Part shown: piece by piece, positions 1 to 11,405 of the stretch
Layout: each line of letters begins with the position of its first letter
Numbering within the stretch: position 1 is the first letter of the stretch
Source of the DNA: Butyriboletus loyo
Lineage: Eukaryota; Basidiomycota; Agaricomycetes; Boletales; Boletaceae
Length of the DNA stretch: 61,514 nucleotides
NCBI GenBank assembly: GCA_038093515.1
Contig: JBBPSI010000153.1
Coordinates: forward strand, 1-61,514
Reading direction: 5' to 3'
Translations under genes and position numbers: made by a program
Notes under the pieces: model-generated
Database searches by the model: none
What the model saw: only the letters and a program-made list of their open reading frames with translations
What the model was told of the DNA's origin: nothing

Positions 1-462
1 GCCATCTTTTGGCACTATGTAGTATGTATTCCCTGAATCATGACTGTTTTTCAAGGCTATGTTTGCAGTTATGGTACTTACAAAGATGTGCAAGCCATTG
101 AATCAAAATCGAACATGCTTTGGTCAATGTGCGCAAGAAAAGATGTCCGACTGAGACGCTCATGTCTGGAACTCGGACAGCTTCACATGATTGCATCGTG
201 CCGTTTTTCTGGTACTTCCATCATGTAGTGTATCAAAGTTCAAGCCACTGAAATCATAACCATAGAATAAAGAATGAACCACTGTGATGAAAGAAAAAAG
301 CCTGCGTAGTAGGTCGGGAAAGTATGGGCTTTGCCTCCGTGTGGAAGGGCTCTAGGCTCCAGGGGTAAAGCTGGTCCCACCTGGTTTACTATTCATGTGT
401 CCCAAACCACCACATCGATCAACCATCTTGCCAAGTCCTACTCAACCTTGCTGCGAATCCAA
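1..462. other. no gene recognised
   Basis: No recognisable coding sequence, RNA gene or repeat. The stretch lies downstream of the F-box gene and presumably includes its 3' UTR. Confidence 0.4.
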
Positions 463-3400
463 TCACGCAACCTTCCAAGCCCAGAACGGGCCTGCACATT
501 CAACACGTCAAAACTCAGCATCTCACTGGGAACGACACCAAGCATCTGGTGGTGCACTCACCAAGCGGATCGGCCCTCTCATGTCTCGCTCCAGTCCACG
601 TCCCGAGAACCCCGACTGCACTCCCAATCCCACCGACCTGCACGGCCTCGCTCGACCACTCTGGTGTCGAGGTTCCTGGAAAGGTGGATTCCTGTGTGTA
701 TGTGTCCTAAAGAGTCAGATGTCAAACCATTCTTGTCTTAACGTGGGTGTAGGGTGGGGTACGGAGGGAAGAAAGGACGAGAGAGAGAGGAATGAGAACA
801 GCAACTCACCAAGTGCCACTTGACTTCACCCCCTCCAATGAGCTGCACGCTTCCTGTGACTCTCCGCCCGTCGTCCGAACCATGATCGGAACCGACAGAA
901 GAACCAGAGAAATGGATGACGGGTGGTGGACGGAAGTAGCCCGCGCGGACGCTCGTCTTGGGTCGTTCGCTCCCAGGGAAGGCGTTGATATTGCCGCGTG
1001 CAGGCTCGGCGTCGTGGACCGGCATTAGTCCCGCACGTGTGTACCCAGTGATCCGAAGTTCCATGGGTATGATACGAGACGCTTCTTGTGCATCATGAGT
1101 GAGGAACTTACTCGTGTCGAGCTACACAAGACGTGGTCAGGAACGGTCGAGAGGAGACGGATTGGTACATACGTTGAAAACTGTTTACAGAAAACGACCA
1201 AAATGTGTTAGTATCTCGTTGAACACCTCCAGTGAGGTTGGGAACGGTACCCCAACCGCGCAACCATGGAATATGTTCGTGTTAGTTGAATAATCAACCA
1301 AACACTGACCGACCGTATCATACGAAAAAGTAACAAGCAAGAAGGAACCACGAGATCTGGATCGAGGAAGCAACACTCACACAGTAATTCTCTGTAATCC
1401 ATCCAACACACGCAACGTCTATGAAGCAAGGGAAAGAACGTTGTCAGTTCGTCATCGTCAACCAACGCATATATACAGTATGAATGTCGAGCGTGGCGTG
1501 AAGCCAGATCGTGTGTCGCTGGCGGGTGTACCAGCGCAAATGAGGGGGTCACGGACGGAGCGGAACAAATGGTGACACTCCATATACGAGCACCTCCGTT
1601 CGTGGCACCGAGTGACTCACCTCCAAATCCCAGCAACGCCTGCCCAATCCCACCCCTCACACGCCTCACCTTCGGGCCCGATCTCCCAATCTCCGAGTCC
1701 AGCGCCATGTGCAGATTCGGCGACAGACCGGCCGTCCTTCTCCTTCCCTTTTCCTTTAACGTCCGCGATGGTCGTGCCTTTGGTGGGCCTCTCAAGCTGA
1801 TCCCGCTGTGCCACGATCCTTGGCTTCCTCGTTCCGATATCGCCCTTTGACAACGACGATGCGTCTGCGTTTCCATCTATGCTTCTCATCGCAGACTGTT
1901 GTCGTTCGATCCATCCGCTCCAATATCCGCACGCACTACCTAACCTCGCAACCTCGAGGTTCTGAAATCGAGCGAGTATCTCCCCAAGTTCAACAGCTGT
2001 GGGACTGGTGTTGGCCGCGGGGATGCCGCTCGATGTCGTAATAGATGATAGCGAAGCGGAGGATGCTATAAAAGTGGGCCCTGGCATCAGCGTCGTTCCG
2101 ACACTCGAAGGGACACGAACAAAACAAAAGTGGTCGACGCACCTGGTTCAGAAGATCCGGCCCGCGCCCTCAAAATATCGTCTTCATCTTCCCAAAACAT
2201 GCCTATCTCTCCGGCTCCGACCTCAAACATGGCCCCCTCCGCATCATCATTGATATCCGCTTCAAACAACTCCCTCAGGTTCGCTTCCACAACGATCCGC
2301 ACGCTTGCGAGGTACGCATAGTCGGGTCTAAGATGCTGAGGCTTGATCTCGCGCGGAGAGACGAAGCTGTTAGGTGGTAGACGGGGATTGGAGCAGCGAG
2401 TCCTGCGGGACGAGACCGTCGAGGCAGTATTGGTGGTGGGTTCAGTGTCAGCAGTAGCGGTGGAGGCGAGAATGAGGGAGATGAGTGGATGTTCGGGTTC
2501 CATCGGTTCCATCTCCCCGTCGCCAGGATCGGCGTTCACTGTGTCTTCGTTACCACTGGTTTGCTCGCGCTCACGGTCCCCGCCGTTGGAAGAGGAAGAC
2601 CCTTTCCCGGTGTCCGCCGGGTCGCGCCAATCTTCGTCTTTGCTATCATCTGACGCAGAATCAAAATCATCGGGGTCGATATCTACGCCGATGGCCCACG
2701 CAAGCGTACCTAGACGACGCTTCCCACCTTGCCCCGACACGGCACCACTTGTACGAGCACGCTTTCTCGCGGGTCCCTGAGGGCCCTTCCTATCGACATC
2801 CAGTCCGGTGGGTCCAGCCCCAGGACGTGCAGCGAGCGACGTCCGGGTCACAAGCTGAAAAGGTCCCCACAAACGATCACCACGGAGGTATCGCATGTCA
2901 TAGACCCTCCTCCTCGCAAGAGTGCGTGCGTCTGCGTGTTGCCGCGAAGGCGAGGGAAATGTCGATGGGACGCGATGTTTCGACTGCTCGCCCAATTCAC
3001 AATGGTCATGCTCCTCGTGTTCCTCTCCATCTTCCTGTGTGTCCGAGTCGTGTTCGGTATCATGCTGGTCCTTTACTTCCGCGTCCACAGAAGCGGATCG
3101 AGGGTCCAGGTCGGGAACGAACTCGGAAGTAGACGTAGATGTAGCAGTAGACGCGGAAACGAGAGGAGGCGGTATGGGCACAAAGCCAGTGATACAAATG
3201 ATCTGGTGGAACAGGTCTCCGAGCGCATCACCCCCCCAATAATCAGCCCCAGACAAAATGGGCGCATGGGCCGGAAACCCGCGCACGCCAACTGTGTACG
3301 AAGCGAGGAGCGTGCGCACGAGCTGTGGTGGGAGCGACGGCGTCGGTATCGGCAATGTAGGTGTCGGTTCCGCCAGTGCACGTGATGCGTGCGGACCATA

Positions 3401-4069
3401 TACCATCCGTCCCACGCGCACGCCGCTCCGGGATTCCTCGCACGGAGAGATACCACTCGCGAGCACGATAAGCAGGGGCGGCAACGGCGGTGCACTCGTC
3501 ACTGCCATGAGCTCCCTCCTACCTCCCACACCCGACTCGACGTTCTGGGCCATGGGGCACGGCGACTCAATGGTAGGCGCGCCAAGCATCTGCAGCACTA
3601 CTGGTGGCACTACCGGAAAGGGTTGGAGGGTCAACAACGTGTCCAGCAAGGCGGAGAGAGCGGTGGTGCACCATTCCCGGCGGGCTGTCATGTCAATACC
3701 GTGATCTGTATCTGTACCGACGTTCGTCCCTCCCGATGTGAATGTCGCCTCGTCGGAGAGACAGATATCGCGGCGCCACGCCTTGAGCCATCTGTCTGCG
3801 GATATCCGTCTGCGGTATTCGGTTCCCCAGTTCCAGGTGTCAGGGTCTGTGCGGGGGTCCACAAGGCTGCGATGCTCGAGGGCAGGGCGAGGGTCGTCCC
3901 AGAGAGTGAGAAAGAGCTCGCGCCAGAGATGCGCGTCCGTCGAGGCGTATACAAGCGTGTGTAATGCCCAGCATGTCTGCGCGACAGAGGCAACCGTGCG
4001 GGGGGAGCGAGAACATATCAAAACGGCCTCAATCAGCACCGAGGGGAGCGTCAGTAGCGGCGATGTCAT
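463..4069 (-). CDS. F-box protein, multi-exon
   Basis: Probable substrate-recognition subunit of an SCF-type ubiquitin ligase. The N-terminus has an F-box-like region (about residues 1-60: LP, a conserved Cys-x-x-L pattern, and LW). A long acidic, Ser/Asp-rich low-complexity middle follows. After several introns comes a conserved C-terminal region with TGYTRAGLMP, INAFPGSERPKTSV, PPVIHFSG and RRVTGSVQLIGGGEVKWHL. Two more small exons end in DPLGPFWAWKVA and a stop at 463-465. This C-terminal module recalls a conserved family of Agaricomycete F-box proteins. I chose the ATG at 4067-4069 because the F-box begins immediately after it. An in-frame ATG at 4183 would start only 30 bp from the OPT gene stop. 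The first exon runs to about 2150; the internal exons between about 1000 and 2150 are only roughly placed. The substrate is unknown. Confidence 0.8.
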
Positions 4070-4212
4070 CCTCGCTGTCCTCGAGGTCGAAACACAAGGG
4101 AGTTCTAAGCTGCTTGACTCAGCATACATCCCACACAGCTCTCCAAAGATAACACATGTTCCCGTCCACATAGGTACATACATGCATACAACTCTATTAA
4201 AAATTTACGGTT

Positions 4213-7200
4213 TTACCATGTTGTCGGGCTAGATCACCGGTTCAGCGCCTCAGAGATCGCCCAAACAACCAAAACTCACCCAAACGCGCCGCTGGCAGGC
4301 AATGGCTTGTAAGCCAACCCCTTTCCATCCGCAGTCTTCAAAAACACAGTATTTCCCCACCAGGCTTGCACGGTGTTCAACCCGATCGTCCCGTTCTTGG
4401 GGTATTGAAGGACGAAAAAGATGATAATGACCGAGATAGCTAGGCCAGAGTCCATTGCGGCAGACAGAACGTCTGAACATGAAAATGGCAAGGTCAGCAT
4501 GACACAGACGTCCAGTGGGTCGAACTCGTACAGTTGTACTTGGCCCACCATGAAAAGTGTTTCCTCCGAATGTGGTATTGGAATATGAAGCCGACGATCG
4601 CCCACGGAACGTAGTTTACCGCACTCGCAGGAGGAATCGCTCCCGTTCCACTAAAGATGACAGGGAAGCTAACACGTTTCAAATATCAGTGCAAAGGAAA
4701 ATGACCGAGGTGAGGGAGACGCACTTGACGTAGCGAATCATACTATTAGGCCACTTGAGGTGGATCAAGTACGCAATCGCTGGGCAAATCGCTCCAATGA
4801 GGAAAGCGTATGTGAGTACTACCCTCGTCCATGTCAGGCTCTCATTCGTAGACATGAGAACAAACAACACACCGCCGTAGATTTGGCCGGGGGAGAACAC
4901 TCTCATAGGACCGACGACGCCCCAGACAATGCTCGCAGTACCAAACACCTCCGTGTTCGGGCAGATGAATCCATCCTTCTGCGTCGGGCTGCATATGTCG
5001 GGAATATTCGTGAACATCCAGGCTTGTACGCCAAGTTGGACCGTCCCGGCAACTATGGTGGCGATGACCTGGCCTTGATGCGAGTCAACAATCAAATCCT
5101 GAACCAAGACGGAGATGGATGGGACATACACCAGAACATCGAGCGAGGAGGAATCTTCATGTAGTGACCAAACTTGAAATCACCAGCAAATGAGAGTGCT
5201 ATGTCAATATCAGACAAAAGCACTGGCATCGTTCTCGTCAACGACACGTGCCTTGAGACATTGTGATGTATCCCCATGTCTTGAACATCATCATGGCAAT
5301 CGGCCGACCAGGAAGAGCGTACCCAATGATCAACTCTGTAATCACACTACGAACCGTGAGAGGACAGGGACAGCGCAAGGTCTGAACAAACTCACTTAAG
5401 ACCAACCTGTTGGTTAGTAACGGCTTGAATCATTCCAATAGGTATTACGTAGAAAAAAGCTATGTCGAGGAAAAGTCATCAGCACGAACTTCTCAACAGT
5501 CTAAGAGCGCGTACCAATCGCCAGCGCGAGGAAGAAAGCCCACACTGGGAACTCGGTATGCCACAATTCAATTAAGGTAATACCAAACACTACCATCGAC
5601 ACTGTCAAATGAACATGGTGAATTGGGTGTGTCAGGCGACCTGTTACAGGATACAAACGCACCAAAGATGAGCCCATACCACCATTCAGGGACCTGCCTA
5701 TATTTGGACATCAAACGTGCATGGATGTCAGGCTGCTCGTGCATCGAACGCCTGCTCTGGACCATGATCTGCTTGCGGTAAAAGAGTAACGTATGCATCA
5801 ACGTGGCAGTGATGGAAGCGAACGACAGTCCGTAAGATATGGCAAAGGTCGTCCTACAGTGCTATGAGCGAAGACATCGGAAATTAAGTATTGCACAACT
5901 CACGAAAGAAAGAGTGGACTGTATTGCTCGTACGCGGTCAGGTTGAGCGATGCGTCGGCGTTGATGATTTGGGTCACGTTGTAAGTATTACCAGTGTTAT
6001 CGTAAGATATACGCGACGACATGCTATCGACAAATCTCTTCAGGGCTGCAAGCACCAAGAGGAAAGATTCAGTACGTACGGCAAGTACGCGCTGTACCAA
6101 GTGTTTGTATAGTAGATTATGGGAGCGACCAACCCTGTGGATACATAAGCAACCCCTCCAGCAGAGAAAAAAATCAGAGACACACAAAAGACGACCACAA
6201 AGCCAACAGCAATGTTAGCCTCGGCCCACCAAGGGGTTGCAAGTGGGCTACCTAAACTTACGCGCATTAGTAAATCAATCCCAGTCAACGACAACGTGCT
6301 CGCCTATATATGAGATTTGCGCCCAATCAAATGTGATCAAACTCATCCCCAAGCCATTGACGTATCCAAATAACTGGTTCACGACAATGTTATTTGGTGC
6401 AATCCAGCACACCCAGGAAAAGTAGGAGAGCGCCTGGAAAAGATAGCCAGGAAGGAAGTACCAGCACACGCCAGCTGTCCATGCATACAGGAAGAAGCGT
6501 TCGCGCGAGATCCCTCCTCGGGTACCCATGCCGGCATAGGACTGTGAATGAAGCGTATTGAGTAGAGCACAGCTCACGAGATTGGTTGGCCAGACTGAGG
6601 AGACAACGTTCGTAAGTGAATGTTTCCATAAGATGTAAATATGCGCACTCATTGAGGGGGGTTGAACGAGGAACCGCCGCAAAATACCGCCGATGGAAAA
6701 GCCAAGCAATTGGGTGGACATCACCAGCATCCATTGGTCTGCAGTGTATTGAATGAAGATAGGATATATGCAGTGTTGCGGGATGGGTGTGCATCAATGA
6801 AGCCATGAGACCAATCCGGTAAAAGGAAGATTGACAAGAGTGAACGTGGGTGGACAATCGTGAGCAAATTGGTGTGTGGAGTGGCAAAGTACACGTCATG
6901 GTTGCGATAGTGAGCACAACGTGCAACCATCCGTCGGACGAGTGGTACTTACAGCTAAAGTTATACGTCTGGTTGTAGTACACTCGCTGAACAGCAACGA
7001 TGTCCGTCTGAATGGGTAAAACACATCGATGAGATGTGGCGATCATGAATGAAAACGCAAGCATACCGCATATGCCGCTGTTCGTAGACTCGGTCAGAAC
7101 TTGGTAAACGGAATGATACATATAGCACACGCACAGCCCGCACCAACGTTAGCCATGATCGTCAAGAGCACATGTTCCTTGATCGTGAATGGGCCAGGGT

Positions 7201-7813
7201 TGAGAGCAACTCCAAAAATGCGCCAATTGGGGACCATCTACTTGCACGCCAAGTCAGTCAGAACTTATGATCATGTGGGTGACATGTAAACGCACCGCAG
7301 CCCACGCACGGCCCATTGGCAATGACACCAATGTCACGACAAAGTTTGATACGGTGACAGAAGGGTAACGGAAAAAAAGAAATTGGTTCAATCCAGCGAG
7401 CACGATAGCCCAAATGAGGCCTTAGTCATGGCATTAGTTCTCGGCATTGTTGGTCGGGGACCTGCGCATACCCAATACCCAAGCGCGGATGCTAGACACC
7501 GGGATGGTTGGATCGTCCGTGTTGGCCACGGCGCTCCGCACCTCTGGATACGGTGAATCATCCTCTACCAACGCATTCAGTAATTCGTTCGTGTAGCTCT
7601 ACGACTATGCTCACCCAGTATTCCGACAATGACGTTCTCATGGTCGATATTAGGGTCGTCGAAGTCGGTGATATCGGCCAATGCGGCTGAAAGGCGTCTT
7701 TCAGGATCTACAAGCCCCAAACCTTATCGGCAACGTAACGCACCTTTGTCCTTCAAGTCTGCTTTCTCATAATCTTCCGGCGTGAGCTGGCTGCTCTCGT
7801 ACTCAGTGGTCAT
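4213..7813 (-). CDS. OPT-family oligopeptide transporter 1
   Basis: Polytopic plasma-membrane proton-coupled transporter of small peptides or peptide-like siderophores (OPT family, PF03169). Recognisable OPT blocks include [90 protein letters not shown] and PKNGTIG near the end. The start ATG at 7811-7813 opens a short acidic cytosolic N-terminus ([20 protein letters not shown]). There are many introns of 50-70 nt. The last exon is only 16 nt (4213-4228). It is spliced across a 51-nt intron (4229-4279) and completes FGPTTW-stop; without that splice the protein would appear to stop at FG. The second OPT gene at 39816-42661 is about 75% identical over the best-conserved block by eye and has the same tiny last exon. 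The gene lies 143 bp upstream of the F-box start on the same strand. Confidence 0.92.
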
Positions 7814-9309
7814 GGTTGCGGCACTGGCTGCGGGCAGGAAAAGAGGGGGGAATGATGCAGACAAGTTTCAGATATCAAAAGCTCTGTGGTTTTCTTAAGA
7901 GCTTCGGCGGCAGATCTGCGGCGAGATTCATAGCATGCGTCGATAAGCAGGGGGGAACACAAGACCAGACAGGACCCCGGCTGATGAAAGGGGAACCATT
8001 GCAGGTAACCATATGCCCCGAGTCTGGGGTCCAGATGGCGGTCGGTTGGTTTGTCACTGAGGCCGGATTGGATCTAATTCTGCTGTACGCAGAATTTCCG
8101 TGTCCGAACTTCATACGCACGAATTAGGCGAGAATGGGCGTAAAACTGGAGATAGCACGACTTCCTTCGTGCCACTGACATTAAGACGTGCTGGAGACTC
8201 AAAACCAAGCCAGGCTTGGAGAGGCACAAATCCTTGGTGGCCCTGAGTCAGAGAAGATGAAATAAACGAGAGAATCTACAAACTGTTTCGCTATTTGTGG
8301 GAACGCACGGAGTAATTTCAGTGCACCATTCTCGACCATTCTACAGCTGGCAATTGCTGGCACTGGTCGATGCGTATCACAAACCTACAAGCGGTGCGGC
8401 TTGAATTCAGTGGTTCTGCTCTGAGCATCGACACGTGGCTAATCTATTCCTCGTGGAATTTCGGAATGCAGAGTTCCGCCGCATTCGAGTCGTCCTCGTG
8501 CTCGTGTCGAACTCAAAAATGGCCACTAGTATCAAATGAGGTCGAGCCCCCGTGGGCCGTGCCCCTGCCATCGACACCCTCGTGGTAGGAATGAGTTTCA
8601 CCTCGACATGGTTGCTATGTACGTGAGGCCTTGAGGACTATTTATACCCTGAGGCATCAGTGATGCCAGTCAACACGAAGTTAGCTCGAAGTCTACTTTA
8701 CCTCAGTTTGGTGCGGAGCACAAGAACCCACATTTCCCTTACATTCATAGATTCGTCCGTATCTGTGCGGGACCGTCGTCGTCACGGTCCTCAGCATATA
8801 TAAAAAATCAGCGACACTGAATGTCACTCATCGGACATTAACGTGTCGTGTCGGTCGATTATGTTTGCCAGCTGGCACTGTTTGTGGGGAGCGGTGGCCA
8901 AGGTCCGTAATGCTCAGCTACTAGTATATCTCCATTAGATGGGGATAGAAATGTGTGATATGCAATGGTGCAATAATCACGGTCCGAGCGCTTGGTGCAT
9001 GTGCCGCTGGTGGTTTCACCTCGTCGCCGACAGTAAAGTCCGCCAGCCGAGTACCGTGTGCCGCCTCATACCAGATCCTCCCCAATTTACTCTCTTTGTA
9101 CATGGCAGTATCAGGCACTACAGTTAGTTAGTTAGACAAGTGAGATGAACATGAGGTGTCCACCCTCCTCGGGGCGGCGATCGAATATCCAAAGTCAATA
9201 AATGAAGGATGGACAGAATTATACACTATGTAAAATGTAGGATTTGGGAACTCGGATGGCGTAGCGACAGGAGCAGACGATATGGAAGCATGTCGCCATG
9301 TGTCTCCAT
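7814..9309. other. intergenic, no gene recognised
   Basis: Upstream region of OPT1 and downstream region of DUF262-A. Open frames here are short and mutually overlapping, with no family resemblance. No repeat stands out. Confidence 0.4.
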
Positions 9310-11243
9310 TCACCGCAATACAACCGGTGTAGAAGGAAGCTTGGACGGGGTGACGCGAGGCGGTGCGATAGCCTTTTTAGCCTCCCATACTGTCGATAAT
9401 CGTTCCGGTCTTGGTGGTGGGAGGACGGAGGAGGCCTGGGATCGCGCAGGAGTTGAACCTCCTTTGTCCTCTTTGCGGTCCTTCTCTTGCTTCCCTGGAA
9501 TCGTAACTTCTTCTGCTTCCCTCTTCCTTTTAACGCCACTTTTCACAGACTCGGAAACCTGGGGAGAACCAGCGCACTCCTTGATAAAATCGAACATCGT
9601 CTTGGCGACGCGAGAATTCATCCGGATATCCAAGTGCTCCGCCCTCACCCTCACCCTCATTTCCCCAATTTTTATCGCCAACTCCTGCAACGTCAACTTG
9701 GCCTTACCGACTGAGACCAACAGACACATCATCACAAACTCGATTGGCGAGACGCGCCATTCTGGTTTGAGAAAGAGCGGTTTGAGCAAGGCATCGCCGA
9801 CGAGTTTTGTAAAGGCTCGAAAGGTGGCGTGGACCCGTTCGAGGAACGCCTCATCCTTCGAAAGGTCTTCGTCCGCATCATCATCCGTCGCCTTCTTTTT
9901 CCCTTTGCCACGGCCATTGGGTTTGATGGTCGGATTGTGAAGCCACTTTTCAAGCTGAGTGATGGCGCCTATCGAGGAGCTTGACGGGTATTTCGCGATG
10001 ACATAGAGTGCCTGAGTGATACAGCGAAAATCGCCTCCACGCGAACGGTCCCAGTCAAAATCTTCAGTGTCGAGAGGGCCTTCCAGATTGAAATATTCTA
10101 ATTGTAACTTGCGTACGAATGCGGACATTGGCGTGTTGAGCACCTGCAATTTCTCTGAAATATACGGGTTGAGCAAGGCGCAGCGATGTAAGGTCATACA
10201 TGCCTGCGGGGGTGAGCGCCATTCCGAGCTGCACTCTCTGAGACATACGTCAGTACTGGACGTGATCAAGGCAATGATCATATACTTACCTGGAAGATTT
10301 CTCGCTCATCTGAGTCAGGGAGATCTTGGTACTCGATACAAACGACTTGCTTGTTTGCAAATAATCGCCGGTACCTTTCAGGCAGTAGCTGCCCTCGCCC
10401 ATTCTGTATAGTCCCACTGTTTTTATACCAGTACTTTGTACCGCTGAGCCTATATTATTCGCATCAACAAAGGGATTTCCGTATGCAGTTTGACAGACGT
10501 ACGGATCTCGATCTAGAAACGAACAGCTGGAATGAGGTACGTTAAAATTGAGGGGACAGGGTCAACTCACGAGGTATCTAGATAGACAAACGTCAATGAG
10601 CCATGAGGATTCATAGACAGTCTACAGAGGAAAGAGACGAACCAGTCCGTCCATGAACCTGCGCTCAAATAAGCGCGCAGCACAGAATCAGGGCAGAGGA
10701 TGACGCACCGATGGATGGAAGTCAGCCTCTGTTTTCCATCTATGCACGTCTTCGTTTCCGAACCATCCTCGTGTTGGTGCGCCACTGGCAATCGTGGTCA
10801 GACCACAGAAGGGTTCCAGGGGCGGGCCTACCGAAAATAACTGGCGGGACGTAGAAGTTGCGAAGAATAGAATCAATGAGACCAATTTGCTTTGATTCTG
10901 GCCATACGACATCTAATTCGCCGGTTCATCATTCAATGCAAGTGGACAACGTAGTGGCGCGACGGACCTCGCTGGTACTCGGGTTCCAGGTCGATATCTC
11001 CGGCGTGAATCTGGTCTGTGCAGCGAATTAGCGACAACTGACCATGTTTCGCTCATGCGGACGAGACGCACCATATAGCGCTTGGGTAGAATACGTGGTC
11101 GCCCTGGGTAGCTTCAAGACGTTCCTGAGCTGGTACCCGTTGAGTTTCGTGCGCTTGCCACCCGAGGTACGATCCAAGTTTTCGTAAGACTCTTCTGCAA
11201 AGTCGTCACCTTCATAATCGCTGTCGTGCTTCAAGTTGGACAT
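9310..11243 (-). CDS. DUF262 (GmrSD N-terminal/ParB-like) protein A
   Basis: Member of the DUF262 family, whose bacterial relatives include GmrS-type nucleases that act on modified DNA. The role in fungi is unknown. Spliced exons show the family blocks in order: LEPEYQR-DVVW, LIDSILRNFYVPPVIF, CIDGKQRLTSIHRFMDG (the DGQQR-like core) and ANKQVVCIEY, followed by RVQLGMALTPAEKLQVL. The C-terminal half contains RSRGGDFRCITQALYVIAKY and WRVSPIEFVMMCLLVS, then a Lys/Glu-rich tail. A nuclear role is plausible from the basic KRKRE and GRGKGKKK stretches but unproven. The start at 11241-11243 was chosen by alignment with paralogue B; an in-frame ATG exists at 11270. Introns sit at the same positions as in B. 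One intron is GC-AG and three exons are microexons. The start is 162 bp from the divergent MAD1 start. Confidence 0.82.
10155..10203 (-). other. GC-AG intron in DUF262-A
   Basis: On the minus strand the intron begins GCATGT after CCCGCAG and ends TTTCAG, 49 nt. Using GC-AG gives LTPA-EKLQVL, which aligns with LTPA-ERLQAL of paralogue B. The nearby GTATGA donor would put the downstream exon in the wrong frame. Confidence 0.65.
10503..10658 (-). other. three consecutive microexons of DUF262-A
   Basis: Minus-strand exons at 10643-10658 (16 nt), 10571-10577 (7 nt) and 10503-10512 (10 nt), separated by introns of 65 and 58 nt. Together they encode the residues RFMDGLIPHRDP directly after the IDGKQRLTSI motif. 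Sizes and phases match paralogue B exactly. Confidence 0.75.
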
Positions 11244-11405
11244 GCTGATCGTCGACGGGTACAAGACCACAAGTTGAACGTTTTTTGGAAAGGTTGACAG
11301 TTGCCGTGCTACTTGCCGCGGAGCAAGCCCATTCCATTTTTGGAAGTCATGGTGGGAGTGGTGCAGTGGCTCGCTTGTCGTCGTGCTCGATAGTACACAC
11401 TACTT
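11244..11405. promoter_or_regulatory. divergent promoter region DUF262-A / MAD1
   Basis: Only 162 bp separate the two start codons on opposite strands, so both promoters and 5' UTRs must share or overlap this interval. No clear TATA box was identified. Confidence 0.5.

Noticed and set aside
1208..1876. Minus-strand 222-codon frame as its own gene
   Set aside because: It crosses several introns of the F-box gene; only the short exon around VCWMDYRELL fits the family.
4070..4183. Upstream start for the F-box protein
   Set aside because: The extra 38 residues show no conservation-like pattern and would begin 30 bp from the OPT1 stop.
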